Positions 21,927 through 29,192 are shown, numbered from the stretch's first letter. The stretch: DNA of 64,000 bases from Candidatus Symbiothrix dinenymphae (GCA_001417715.1 BBRT01000312.1:19891-83890), one strand, 5' to 3'. A program made the numbers and translations. The notes: generated from the sequence alone by a model not told the origin.

Positions 21927-22352
21927 GGCTAAATCTTTTTCTCAGATGCTATTTTTTGCAGACGGTGTTTTGTCCCGCAGGGTGGGGTGTTAAAAAGATG
22001 GATGTTTTATGAATATTGTTCGTTCATCATTTGTTTTTATCCCGTAGGGATTGTAGCTCGGTAGAAAATAGAATCGCCCCGCCCCCATTTCAGCATCCCG
22101 TAGGGATGCAACCGATTGCGGATTATGTTGCATCCCTACGGGATGCGGGGAGAAGGAGAGGTATGATTTTCTACCGAGCTACAATCCCTACGGGATAAAA
22201 AACAGAACGCAAAAATTTCATCCGATTGTAATCTTTTTGACAACCCACCCTGCGGGACAATAAGAGCCGCACAGTTCTGTCCATAATGGGACTGCGCTCT
22301 GGGCAAGTCTGCGGGACTTGCAAAAAATAGCACCTGAAAAAAAGATTTAGCC
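21927..22352. mobile_element. Long foldback element (426 bp, GGCTAAATC tips)
   Basis: It begins GGCTAAATCTTTTT and ends with the reverse complement (AAAAAAAGATTTAGCC). The TGCTATT/AATAGCA words beside both tips, the AGCTCGGTAGAAA arms and the ATCCCTACGGGAT palindromes are shared with copies at 28160, 33708 and 56656. This copy has extra sequence in its right half. No transposase gene is present. It fills the eno / nucleoside-kinase spacer and stops 7 bp before the kinase stop codon. Confidence 0.8.
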
Positions 22353-22359
22353 TTCTTCA

Positions 22360-23859
22360 CTATTCAAAGCTGCTGCCTCCTACAAACTCGCGCAACAGAG
22401 AAGTATTTGGCAACTGTTCGCGGTTTATGGGCATGAAATAATGCAGGAAATTTAGCAGGCGTTGGGCTGTTGGGCGTTCGGGGTGGTTGCTTGGGACGGC
22501 TTTTAGCAGGGGTTCTATGATTGGGCGGAGGGCTGCTAACTCGTATAGCATGGCTGAGTTGAACATTTGGTCGGCATTTTCCTGGTGGGGGAAAATCCAT
22601 TTTTCCTCGCCTTTTCTCACGGACGCCCAGCGCGCGAGGGTTTCGGCTGCCGATACGCCGCGGAACCGGTGGTCGCGCACGATGCGGCGGACGAGGCGGT
22701 TGTCGGTGGTGGGGATGCAATTGTGACCATCCAATGCGATGGAGGTCAGTGCCGACACATATACCTTATAACTAATGTGTTCGGGCAGCGATTCGGTGAG
22801 TAGCGGATTCATTGCGTGGATGCCTTCCATCACGAGAATGGAGTCGGGGCGCATCTGAATGGTGTTGCCGAGGTATTCGCGTTCGCCTTTTTGGAAATTA
22901 TAGGTGGGGAGTGACACTTCTTCGCCTGCCAGGATTTGTTGCAAGTCGGTGTTAAACTTCTTTAAGTCAAGGGCGTAGATTGTTTCGTAGTCGTAATCGC
23001 CGTTTTCATCGCGGGGGGTGTCGGTGCGGTTCACAAAATAGTCGTCCATGGAGAGCATTATGGGGCGTAATGTTTTGGCATACAGTTGAATCTGCAAACG
23101 CTTGCAGAAAGTGGTTTTGCCGGACGAGGAGGGTCCTGAAATCAGGACTACGCGCACGCCTTTGGTGTTAAATCGGTCGGTGATTTCGTCTGCTATGTGC
23201 CCGATGGCGCGTTCTTGCAGCACTTCTGCCACTTTCACCATGGTTGGCATCTCGCCCTGTTTGTTTTTCACGTTCAGGTCGCCCACATTGGTCATTCCCA
23301 TCGCTATTTCCCAGGCTATTTCCTTTTGGAAAACGTGCCGCATCTTGTCCTGTTGGATGTAGGGGTGCAAATGGTCGGGATTTTCGGGGTTGGGCACGCG
23401 CAGGATAAAGCCGTCGCTGTAGGGCATCAGGTCGAAGAGGTATATTTCGCCTGTTGTGGGTAGCAGGTCGTCGTAGAAGCAGTCGGCGTATCCATCCAAT
23501 ACATTATATATAGTGGTGGGGTCGCCGACAGTTTCGAGCAGTAATGCCTTGTCGTGCATATCGTTAGCGCGGAAGAGGGTGATTACTTCATTGGTTGGTT
23601 TTTCGTGGATTTCTATTGCCCCGTTGGCGTCTATCAGGGCTTGCATGCGGTGTTTGACGGCTTGAATGTCTTCTGCTGTTGCCAGATTGTTTTGCTCGTC
23701 TTTGAACAGTTGGCAATAGTAGCCTTTCGATACCGCGTGGTCGATATATACCTTGCCTTGGGGGAAGATGTCGTGGGAGGCTTTTGCGAGTAACATTCGC
23801 AGTGTGCGGATGTATTTCCGCATTGTTGAGATGTCTTTGAGTTGCATTTTTTCCATCAT
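22360..23859 (-). CDS. Nucleoside (uridine-type) kinase with N-terminal accessory domain
   Basis: The protein has 499 residues from the ATG at 23859; a TTG further upstream lies in the promoter box and was rejected. The C-terminal half is a phosphoribulokinase/uridine kinase domain with P-loop ISGPSSSGKTTF and MLSMDDYFVNR, then PDSILVMEGIHAMNP and NRLVRRIVRDHRFRG. The N-terminal half resembles the threonyl-tRNA-synthetase-like editing/TGS portion common in this Bacteroidetes kinase family. It probably phosphorylates uridine or a related nucleoside in the cytoplasm. Confidence 0.85.
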   Translation of the reverse strand: MMEKMQLKDISTMRKYIRTLRMLLAKASHDIFPQGKVYIDHAVSKGYYCQLFKDEQNNLATAEDIQAVKHRMQALIDANGAIEIHEKPTNEVITLFRANDMHDKALLLETVGDPTTIYNVLDGYADCFYDDLLPTTGEIYLFDLMPYSDGFILRVPNPENPDHLHPYIQQDKMRHVFQKEIAWEIAMGMTNVGDLNVKNKQGEMPTMVKVAEVLQERAIGHIADEITDRFNTKGVRVVLISGPSSSGKTTFCKRLQIQLYAKTLRPIMLSMDDYFVNRTDTPRDENGDYDYETIYALDLKKFNTDLQQILAGEEVSLPTYNFQKGEREYLGNTIQMRPDSILVMEGIHAMNPLLTESLPEHISYKVYVSALTSIALDGHNCIPTTDNRLVRRIVRDHRFRGVSAAETLARWASVRKGEEKWIFPHQENADQMFNSAMLYELAALRPIIEPLLKAVPSNHPERPTAQRLLNFLHYFMPINREQLPNTSLLREFVGGSSFE

Positions 23860-23871
23860 GTTTTTTTCGTG

Positions 23872-23879
23872 CAAAGGTA
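23872..23879 (-). promoter_or_regulatory. Promoter -7 box for the nucleoside kinase
   Basis: The minus strand reads TACCTTTG then CACG, 12 bp before the ATG at 23859. It is divergent from the FKBP promoter. Confidence 0.65.
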
Positions 23880-23950
23880 CGCTTTTTTGAATAAATAATG
23901 ATTAACCGAAAAAAAATTGCAAAAAAACTTCGTTGTATTGTTTTTTTTTG

Positions 23951-23958
23951 TACTTTTG
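23951..23958 (+). promoter_or_regulatory. Promoter -7 box for the FKBP gene
   Basis: TACTTTTG then CACCC, with a TTG at a plausible -33 position. It is 40 bp before the ATG. Confidence 0.65.
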
Positions 23959-23998
23959 CACCCAAATTATTTATAAACAATTAAAAATTAAAATTCAG

Positions 23999-24889
23999 AT
24001 GAAAAAGTTAGTTAGTGTATCACTTTTTTCGGTAGCGGCAGGGCTGGGGATTACCCTTTTTTCCTGCAATGGACAGCCTAAGGCTGAGTTGAAAAATGAC
24101 ATTGATTCGCTGTCGTATGTGGCAGGTATCAATGTGACGCAGGGTTTGGAGCAGTATCTGAACCAGTTGGGTGTTGATTCTTCGTTGATGAAGGTTTTCG
24201 TGGCAAGTTTGCTCGAAGGTGCCAAAGTTGACAAGGATGACAAAAAGGCTGTGGCTAAGGCGACCGGTTTTCAAATCGGTCAGCAGATTTCGCAGCAGAT
24301 GATTCCGAGCCTGGAAAGTCAATTTTTCGGCGGAGATTCTGCGTTGAAAATCAACAAAACGGACTTTTTGGCAGGTTTTGTTGGTGTTGCCACACACTCC
24401 GATTTGAAAATTGCGCAGGAAGAGGCGCAGGGGTTGCAGGCGTCGCTTGTGTCCGGTATCAAATTGAAGGCGTTTGCGCCGGTGATTGCTGAAAACCGGA
24501 AGTATTTGGACGACAACAAGTCCAATGCGGGTGTTGTGACAACCGAAAGCGGGTTGCAGTACAAGATTACAACTACCGGCAAAGGAGCTATCCCTACGGC
24601 TACCGATGTGGTGAAGGTTAATTATCATGGCACGACCATCACGGGTGAGGTGTTTGACAGTTCTATTGAAAGTGGCAAGCCGGCAGAGTTTCCGGTTAAT
24701 GGCGTGATTCGCGGTTGGACGGAATTGCTGCAACTGTTGCCTGTCGGTTCCAAGGCTACTGCTTATATCCCTTACGACCTGGCTTATGGTGAGCAGGGAG
24801 CGGGTGGCAAAATCGGTCCGTATGCAACTCTTATCTTTGATATTGAGTTGATTGAGATTGTCAAGAAGGACGAGAAGAAGAAGAAATAA
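23999..24889 (+). CDS. FKBP-type peptidyl-prolyl cis-trans isomerase lipoprotein
   Basis: The protein has 296 residues. A lipobox (LFSC, Cys23) predicts membrane attachment. An FKBP N-terminal dimerisation domain (DIDSLSYVAGINVTQGLEQYL) leads into an FKBP catalytic domain from about residue 185: VKVNYHGTTITGEVFDSS, NGVIRGWTELLQLLPVG and a final TLIFDIELIEI. It resembles Mip/FkpA-type foldases that assist folding in the cell envelope. The ORF extends upstream of 23999 but the signal peptide and promoter fix this start. Confidence 0.93.
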   Translation: MKKLVSVSLFSVAAGLGITLFSCNGQPKAELKNDIDSLSYVAGINVTQGLEQYLNQLGVDSSLMKVFVASLLEGAKVDKDDKKAVAKATGFQIGQQISQQMIPSLESQFFGGDSALKINKTDFLAGFVGVATHSDLKIAQEEAQGLQASLVSGIKLKAFAPVIAENRKYLDDNKSNAGVVTTESGLQYKITTTGKGAIPTATDVVKVNYHGTTITGEVFDSSIESGKPAEFPVNGVIRGWTELLQLLPVGSKATAYIPYDLAYGEQGAGGKIGPYATLIFDIELIEIVKKDEKKKK

Positions 24890-24926
24890 ATGATGTTCAA
24901 GACGGGGATATGTCCGCGTCTTGGGT

Positions 24927-25007
24927 GTCGTTGCGGGCTTAACCCGCAATCCCCTGCCAAGTGAGTCGCTTCCGTAGGAGGGGATTGCGGGTCAAGCCCG
25001 TGATGAC
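24927..25007. repeat. Shortened 98-bp element
   Basis: Both arms are present (GTTGCGGGCTTAACCCGC and GGGTCAAGCCCGTGATGA) with a shorter core, 81 bp in total. A further degenerate arm lies at 25019-25038, next to the Lrp start. Confidence 0.8.
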
Positions 25008-25046
25008 ATTAAAAAAAACGGGGCATGCCCGTAATGACAAAATTTT

Positions 25047-25514
25047 ATGGATAAGTTGGATGCTTTGGACAGGCAGATTTTGGGGATTATCTCCCGGAAT
25101 GCTCGGACGCCTTTTAAGGAGGTGGCTGAGGCTTGTGATGTTTCGCGGGCTGCTGTTCATCAGCGGGTGCAGAAGATGATAGAGATGCGGGTCATCGTGG
25201 GGTCGGGTTATCAGGTGGATGCCAAGACTTTGGGGTATAGCACTTGCACTTATATCGGGGTGAAGCTGGAGCGCGGCTCAATGTATAAGGATGTGGTGCC
25301 GGAGTTTGAAAAAATCCCGGAGGTGGTGGAGTGCCATTTCACAACCGGTCCGTATACGATGCTTATTAAGTTGTATGCGCGGGATAATGAGCATCTGATG
25401 AAGTTGCTGAATGGAATGATTCAAGAAATTCCCGGCGTGGTATCAACGGAGACGTTGATTTCGTTGCGAGAGAGTTTTAAGCGAGAAGTTCCAAGTTTAG
25501 AGTGTAGAGTGTAG
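25047..25514 (+). CDS. Lrp/AsnC-family transcriptional regulator
   Basis: The protein has 155 residues. The N-terminal winged HTH (LDRQILGIISRNARTPFKEV, then VSRAAVHQRVQKM) is followed by an alpha/beta RAM domain from about residue 70 that binds amino acids and forms octamers. Target genes are not evident from the neighbourhood. The final residues SLECRV and the TAG stop are encoded by the first units of a heptanucleotide repeat (TAGAGTG), so the native end has been altered. Confidence 0.92.
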   Translation: MDKLDALDRQILGIISRNARTPFKEVAEACDVSRAAVHQRVQKMIEMRVIVGSGYQVDAKTLGYSTCTYIGVKLERGSMYKDVVPEFEKIPEVVECHFTTGPYTMLIKLYARDNEHLMKLLNGMIQEIPGVVSTETLISLRESFKREVPSLECRV

Positions 25515-25549
25515 AGTGTAGTTATTAGAGTTTAGAGTTTAGTTATTAG
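25498..25549. repeat. Heptanucleotide repeat (TAGAGTG-like) at the Lrp 3' end
   Basis: About seven 7-bp units (TAGAGTG, TAGTTAT, TAGAGTT) lie in tandem and overlap the stop codon of the Lrp gene. Confidence 0.8.
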
Positions 25550-25562
25550 GGATAAAAAGCCC

Positions 25563-25660
25563 GTCATTGCGGGCTTGACCCGCAATCTCCTGTCCTAAAT
25601 CGCTCTGTAGCTCGGCATTCGGCTCCTTTTCAGGGGATTGCGGGTCAAGCCCGCAATGAC
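25563..25660. repeat. Complete 98-bp inverted-repeat element
   Basis: It matches 5765-5862 and 16274-16371 in length, arms and core. The rest of the spacer up to the next promoter (25661-25774) shows no gene. Confidence 0.88.
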
Positions 25661-25774
25661 GGTTTACCCTGCATTTTACCCTGCATTTTGGAGCAAAGCG
25701 GCGGCTAAAAACATAAATAATGTTAAATATTGGTTTTTTTTTGGATTATAGTTGTGGGAGTGAAAAAAAAGTAT

Positions 25775-25782
25775 TACCTTTG
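25775..25782 (+). promoter_or_regulatory. Promoter -7 box for the tiny membrane-protein cluster
   Basis: TACCTTTG then CACCCG, with GTTGTGGG about 20 bp upstream as a -33 element. It is 17 bp before the first ATG. Confidence 0.65.
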
Positions 25783-25798
25783 CACCCGAATTCGAGAA

Positions 25799-26014
25799 AT
25801 GAAGACAATGAAGAAGAATAAATATATGCAGGAGAAGTCCACATGGCAGTTGGCCGGGGGAGTAGCAATAGACCTCGGTAAACTTTCATTCGCCAGTTTA
25901 GTGTTGGGGACGGTGGTAAAAACGGGGGCAAGTAATATTGCGCTTATTGTTTGCGGTCTGATTTTATGTTCTGCTTCTATTGCGCTTGGTATTTATATAG
26001 TTAATAAAAAATAA
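25799..26014 (+). CDS. Tiny two-helix membrane protein, copy A
   Basis: The protein has 71 residues with two predicted membrane helices (LGKLSFASLVLGTVV and IALIVCGLILCSASIALGI). A polar start (MKTMKKNKYMQEKSTWQ) precedes a conserved AIDLGKL segment. The D-[LV]-[AG]-K motif before helix 1 is shared with the proteins at 26289, 28498 and 28976. The family resembles small Bacteroidetes proteins such as DUF6722 (from memory). Function is unknown. A 38-residue single-helix gene follows after 4 nt. Confidence 0.7.
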   Translation: MKTMKKNKYMQEKSTWQLAGGVAIDLGKLSFASLVLGTVVKTGASNIALIVCGLILCSASIALGIYIVNKK

Positions 26015-26018
26015 AAAG

Positions 26019-26135
26019 ATGAACGATCAATATGTATTGCTTATTATGATGTTTATTGTTTTCGCCGGTTTTGTTACTTGGGGCTTGATAGCCAAGCATA
26101 ACGAAATGAAACAGGCGGAAGAAGATATTTTATAA
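26019..26135 (+). CDS. 38-residue single-helix peptide, copy A partner
   Basis: The sequence starts MNDQYVLLIMMFIVFAGFVT: a short polar start, one membrane helix, then a charged tail ending EMKQAEEDIL. It sits 4 nt after the two-helix gene, and the same two-gene arrangement recurs four times in the island. No annotated family is recognised. Confidence 0.6.
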   Translation: MNDQYVLLIMMFIVFAGFVTWGLIAKHNEMKQAEEDIL

Positions 26136-26149
26136 ATAATATAAACAAA

Positions 26150-26275
26150 ATGGAACTACAATATATAGTAATTATTGCAGAGTATGCTACCGGAGCCATT
26201 CTTGTCGGGATGGGATTTTGGGCAATTCATAGAGATAAGAGAAAAGCGGCGAAAAGAAGAGAATTAAGGAATTAA
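26150..26275 (+). CDS. 41-residue single-helix peptide (B)
   Basis: It begins MELQYIVIIAEYATGAILVG and ends in a strongly basic tail (HRDKRKAAKRRELRN). Its layout matches the peptide at 26504, whose tail is also WxxxRDxRKAAK. It lies 14 nt after the previous peptide. Confidence 0.55.
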   Translation: MELQYIVIIAEYATGAILVGMGFWAIHRDKRKAAKRRELRN

Positions 26276-26288
26276 GATAATTAAGAAA

Positions 26289-26498
26289 ATGAAAGTGAAT
26301 AAATATATGCAGAAGAAGTCTAAATCGCAGATGTGGGGTGAGGTTTTGGTTGACCTTGGTAAACTTACATTTGGTGGTGTGGTGCTGGGGGCTATATTAC
26401 GGACTGATACGGGTGATGCCAAACTGATTGTAGGGGGAATAGTTTTTTGTTTTATACTTGTTGAGTGGGGAGTTTCTAAAATTCATAAAAATCAGTAA
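26289..26498 (+). CDS. Tiny two-helix membrane protein, copy C
   Basis: The protein has 69 residues and is clearly homologous to copy A: KYMQKKSKSQMWGEVLVDLG aligns with KYMQEKSTWQLAGGVAIDLG. It has two helices with a short polar loop (RTDTGDAK). A 41-residue peptide follows after 5 nt. Confidence 0.68.
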   Translation: MKVNKYMQKKSKSQMWGEVLVDLGKLTFGGVVLGAILRTDTGDAKLIVGGIVFCFILVEWGVSKIHKNQ

Positions 26499-26503
26499 AA
26501 AAG

Positions 26504-26629
26504 ATGGAATATCAATATAAAATACTTATAGCAATGTATGCTTTTGGTGCCGCTCTTATTGCTTACGCCGAATGGGATATTTGGCGGGATGAGCGTAAGG
26601 CGGCGAAAGAAGATAATTTAGGGAATTAA
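26504..26629 (+). CDS. 41-residue single-helix peptide, copy C partner
   Basis: It starts MEYQYKILIAMYAFGAALIA and ends WRDERKAAKEDNLGN. It is homologous to the peptide at 26150, so the A/B and C modules look like a tandem duplication. Confidence 0.58.
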   Translation: MEYQYKILIAMYAFGAALIAYAEWDIWRDERKAAKEDNLGN

Positions 26630-26652
26630 GATAATGAAGAAAATAGAAAAAG

Positions 26653-26778
26653 ATGAGTTATACATATCAGGTAGTTATTGCGTGGTTTAGCACGATTTTT
26701 GTTCTCTTGGGTATTTTCCTTGGGGCAATGCATTGGGAACAGAAAATTGATGCACGACTGGAAGAGGAGGAGGAGTGA
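26653..26778 (+). CDS. 41-residue single-helix peptide (D)
   Basis: It starts MSYTYQVVIAWFSTIFVLLG and ends with an acidic tail (DARLEEEEE). It has the same size and layout as the neighbouring peptides but no two-helix partner directly in front. Confidence 0.5.
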   Translation: MSYTYQVVIAWFSTIFVLLGIFLGAMHWEQKIDARLEEEEE

Positions 26779-26830
26779 AGTTATGAATTTGATTGTCAAT
26801 TTATTATAAATTTAAATAGTTAAAAAAAGT

Positions 26831-27274
26831 ATGAAGAAAATTAGTTATGTTGCCCTTGTGGCGATGATGGTAGGAGGATTGACATTCTCTTGCAAAAAAG
26901 AAACCCCAGCCCCTGTGGTCGAAGAAGATCCACCTGTGGTTGAAAAAGTAGCTCCGACTCCGGCAGCGCCCGCGCCCGCAGCAGTGGAAGAACCGGTAGC
27001 GCCTGCTAAGAAAGAAGCTCCTGCTAAGAAGGATGACTCCGCTGATAAAAAAGCTGCTGCGGAAAAAGTTGCTGCTGAGCAAGCTGCTGCGGAAAAAGCT
27101 GCTGCGGAAAAAGCAGCTGCTGACAAAGCCGCTGCGGAAAAGGCAGCTGCTGACGCTGCAGTTGCTGATACTCCGGAAGGAAGAAAAGCTGCCGCTAAAG
27201 CAAAAAAGGCTGCAGACGAAGAAGCTGCGAAAGCTGCTAAGAAAGCTGCCAAACAAGCAGCTGCTGGTCAGTAA
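26831..27274 (+). CDS. Ala/Lys-rich lipoprotein with coiled low-complexity body
   Basis: The protein has 147 residues. A lipobox (LTFSC, Cys21) is followed by a Pro/Glu/Val segment (TPAPVVEEDPPVVEKVAPTP) and then AAAEKAAAD-type repeats that should form a long helix, as in TolA-like or peptidoglycan-facing stalk proteins. No domain is recognised. The composition resembles the tail of the S16 protein in this window. It may span part of the periplasm; this is inference. Confidence 0.65.
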   Translation: MKKISYVALVAMMVGGLTFSCKKETPAPVVEEDPPVVEKVAPTPAAPAPAAVEEPVAPAKKEAPAKKDDSADKKAAAEKVAAEQAAAEKAAAEKAAADKAAAEKAAADAAVADTPEGRKAAAKAKKAADEEAAKAAKKAAKQAAAGQ

Positions 27275-27313
27275 AATTATTAAATTAGTAAATATAAATT
27301 TTTAAAAAAAGTT

Positions 27314-27709
27314 ATGAAAAAGAATTTGTTTAGTGTTATGATGATGGCTGTTGTAGCCACAATGTCTTTTGTTTCCTGTTCTGATGACACAGCAAACATG
27401 ACAGATGATGAACTTAAAGCTGCTATTGTAAAAAAGATTAATTACAGTGGCACGGAGGACGGAGATGATGTTACTTTAAACATGGGGTCAAGTGGTGACT
27501 ATCTGTTGAAGTACACAGACGAGGATCTCAACTTAAACAAGACGGACAGCGCGTACTTTTCAAAAGGAACGTGGGCTGTTGTTAATAGTGTCTTGTCTTT
27601 GACTCAGACTAGCCCCAAAGCAGCATCGTTTTCTGGCACGATTGGAGACGAAGGTAAAAGCCTGACTCTGACAATCGGTACACTTTCGTTCGTATTCCCA
27701 AAGAATTAA
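27314..27709 (+). CDS. Small lipoprotein of unknown function
   Basis: The protein has 131 residues with lipobox FVSC (Cys22). The body has TDDELKAAIVKKI followed by strands such as DDVTLNMGSSGDYLLKY and ASFSGTIGDEGKSLTLTIG, a lipocalin-like small beta fold. Its leader (TTTTAAAAAAAGTTATG) resembles that of the previous lipoprotein, so the two may be co-regulated. No family could be named. Confidence 0.6.
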   Translation: MKKNLFSVMMMAVVATMSFVSCSDDTANMTDDELKAAIVKKINYSGTEDGDDVTLNMGSSGDYLLKYTDEDLNLNKTDSAYFSKGTWAVVNSVLSLTQTSPKAASFSGTIGDEGKSLTLTIGTLSFVFPKN

Positions 27710-27750
27710 GTAATCCTTCGAAAGGGCAAACAACAATCCAAGCGAGTGGA

Positions 27751-27811
27751 GCGAGTGAATCGTAGCCACTTTCTTTTTTTTTTGTTGATTGGGAAAAAAG
27801 TTGTAACTTTG
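27751..27811 (+). promoter_or_regulatory. Cassette boundary and promoter 1
   Basis: The shared boundary word AATCGTAGCCACTTTC is followed by a T-tract, a TTG-containing -33 region and TAACTTTG (27804-27811). This block recurs in front of most genes up to 33.2 kb. Confidence 0.7.
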
Positions 27812-27855
27812 CAGCGGGAAAATAAGTACAAAATTATAAATTTTAATTCATTGTT

Positions 27856-28026
27856 ATGGAAAAGGTAGTAATAGAAATGTCCGGTAGGGAATACCAAAAA
27901 TTTTTGGCTTACAAAAAGGCTGACCAAGTGGTCAAAGGTTTCAAAAGGGGGCTAAAAGAGGTTAGAGAAGCAAAAGAGGGAAAACGAGTACTTAAATCAG
28001 CCTATCAATTAGCGAATGAACTTTAA
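27856..28026 (+). CDS. Antitoxin-like protein, partner of the truncated RelE/ParE-type toxin
   Basis: The protein has 56 residues, starts MEKVVIEMSGREYQKFLAYK and is rich in lysine. It has the size and position of a type II antitoxin. It overlaps the next ORF by 11 nt, the usual antitoxin-toxin coupling. No named antitoxin family was recognised. Confidence 0.6.
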   Translation: MEKVVIEMSGREYQKFLAYKKADQVVKGFKRGLKEVREAKEGKRVLKSAYQLANEL

Positions 28027-28165
28027 TGTAACCCCTGAATTTGACCGTGCTTTAAAGAAATTAGGGAAGAAATATCATTCTCTAAAAAGTGATTATCTTG
28101 CGTTTTTGTCTGAATTAGAACAAAATCCAACGCTGGGCGATGAGATATTGCCTCATTGTGGCTAA
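28016..28165 (+). pseudogene. RelE/ParE-type toxin truncated by a foldback element
   Basis: The remaining 49 codons start MNFNVTPEFDRALKKLGKKY and read like the N-terminal half of a RelE/ParE toxin (normally ~90-100 residues). The frame runs into the left tip of the foldback element at 28160, which supplies the Gly codon and TAA stop. The catalytic C-terminal strands are absent and are not found on the other side of the element, so part of the gene was also lost. Confidence 0.7.
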
Positions 28166-28437
28166 ATCTTTTTTTCAGGTGCTATTATTTCGCAAACGGT
28201 GTTTTATCCCGTAGGGACAAATATACATAGCCTTTTATCCCGTAGGGATTATAGCTCGGTAGAAAAGCCAATCCTCACCTCCACCCTGCATCCCGTAGGG
28301 ATGCAACCGTTTGCGGATGATGTTGCATCCCTACGGGATGCAGGAATGGGGGAGGCGTTCCATTTCTACCGAGCTATAATCCCTACGGGATAAAACACCG
28401 TTTGCGAAATAATAGCACCTGAAAAAAAGATTTAGCC
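28160..28437. mobile_element. Foldback element (278 bp), copy 1
   Basis: The terminal inverted repeats are near-perfect for about 58 bp, starting GGCTAAATCTTTTTTTCAGG. The interior holds further inverted arms (TATAGCTCGGTAGAAA) and the ATCCCTACGGGATG palindrome, so a single strand could fold almost end to end. It has the same length as the copy at 33708. It is a MITE-like non-autonomous element; no transposase was seen. It occupies the 28166-28497 gap between genes. Confidence 0.85.
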
Positions 28438-28472
28438 CACTTCTTTTTTTTTGTTGATTGGGAAAAAAGTTG

Positions 28473-28480
28473 TAACTTTG
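28473..28480 (+). promoter_or_regulatory. Cassette promoter 2
   Basis: TAACTTTG within AAGTTGTAACTTTGC, with the same T-tract and TTG-containing -33 region as the other cassettes. It is 17 bp before the next ATG. Confidence 0.7.
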
Positions 28481-28497
28481 CAGAAAATTACAATAAT

Positions 28498-28704
28498 ATG
28501 ATTTTCAAATTAGACAAGATAAGTGATATGTTTATTGATGTGGCGAAGTATGTGCTCACCGCAGTCATCATATCATCGTTTATGAATGATGTTTCAGACA
28601 ATATCTATTGGGTTGCCTTAGGCATAATCGCGAGTGCTTTGGGGCTTAGTGTATTATGTGCATTTTTATATGAACGTTTTAAAAAGAAAGGAAAGGAGGA
28701 ATAA
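28498..28704 (+). CDS. Tiny two-helix membrane protein, copy E
   Basis: The protein has 68 residues. The start MIFKLDKISDMFIDVAKYVL contains the D-V-A-K motif before helix 1, and the second helix (LGLSVLCAFLY) leads to a basic end (ERFKKKGKEE). It is similar to copy F at 28976. A truncated version of this gene is at 31037. A 35-residue peptide gene follows after 2 nt. Confidence 0.68.
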   Translation: MIFKLDKISDMFIDVAKYVLTAVIISSFMNDVSDNIYWVALGIIASALGLSVLCAFLYERFKKKGKEE

Positions 28705-28706
28705 TT

Positions 28707-28814
28707 ATGAAAGGGATGTTATTTGGATTATTGGCGATGTGTATGGTAGCAGCCATGGCACTTATCTACGCAGGGATTGAAATCATCCGCGAGAAGAGGC
28801 GTCATAAAGCGTAG
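28707..28814 (+). CDS. 35-residue single-helix peptide, copy E partner
   Basis: It starts MKGMLFGLLAMCMVAAMALI and ends IREKRRHKA. A well-conserved second copy is at 31130. One membrane helix is followed by a basic tail. GGAGGAATAATT upstream gives a usable ribosome site, uncommon here. Confidence 0.62.
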   Translation: MKGMLFGLLAMCMVAAMALIYAGIEIIREKRRHKA

Positions 28815-28837
28815 CAATTGCCGTTTTGTTAATTTAG

Positions 28838-28912
28838 GAATTTAGGAATTTAGGAATGTAGAAAATTAGGAATATTTTCTACATTTCTAAATTTCTGCAT
28901 TTCTACATTTTT
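28838..28912. terminator. Hairpin at cassette end (likely terminator), TTTAGGAA repeat
   Basis: AATGTAGAAAAT (28855-28866) pairs with ATTTTCTACATT (28874-28885), a 12-bp stem with a 7-nt loop. It follows TTTAGGAA repeats and is followed within 27 bp by a T-tract. The same structure is at 31270-31300. Confidence 0.5.
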
Positions 28913-28935
28913 TTTGTTGTTTGGGATAAATGTTG

Positions 28936-28943
28936 TAACTTTG
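28936..28943 (+). promoter_or_regulatory. Cassette promoter 3
   Basis: TAACTTTG in TGTTGTAACTTTGCGG, preceded by TTGTTGTTTGGGAT, 32 bp before the ATG. Confidence 0.7.
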
Positions 28944-28975
28944 CGGGGTGAATAAATAAACAAATCAATGAATCA

Positions 28976-29191
28976 ATGAAAAAGAAGAAAGAGAACTATT
29001 GGAAAAAAATCTGTGCCGAAACCGGCAAGTGGGTTGTGGATGTGGCAAAATACGTGGCTACGGCGGTTATTATAACCTCAAGTTTCGTAGAAATGTCAAC
29101 CGAGTTGAAATTATTTTACGGTTGCATAGCAACGGCAGTAATGCTTATCGTAGGAATGTGTTTATTAATAATGGGAAAGGAGGATAAATAA
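28976..29191 (+). CDS. Tiny two-helix membrane protein, copy F
   Basis: The protein has 71 residues. A basic start (MKKKKENYWKKICAETGKW) is followed by VVDVAKYVATAVIITSSF and a second helix (TAVMLIVGMCLLIMG). It aligns with copy E over VDVAKYV-TAVII. The first ATGs in the leader (28968) open a frame of only a few codons and were rejected. The partner peptide starts 1 nt after its stop. Confidence 0.68.
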   Translation: MKKKKENYWKKICAETGKWVVDVAKYVATAVIITSSFVEMSTELKLFYGCIATAVMLIVGMCLLIMGKEDK

Positions 29192-29192
29192 A

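Noticed and set aside
21927..22352. CRISPR array made of ATCCCTACGGGAT palindromes
   Set aside because: The palindromes are not regularly spaced, there are no similar-length spacers, and no cas gene is near.
26804..27256. Two reading frames opposite the Ala/Lys-rich lipoprotein
   Set aside because: These are shadows of GCT/GCG-AAA repeats. The plus-strand frame has a lipobox and a clean start.
28199..28393. Reading frames of 64-79 codons inside the foldback elements (also at 33747 and 56642)
   Set aside because: They translate palindromic repeat DNA (LSRRDYSSVEKP and similar), have no start signal and appear only because the repeats lack stops in one frame.
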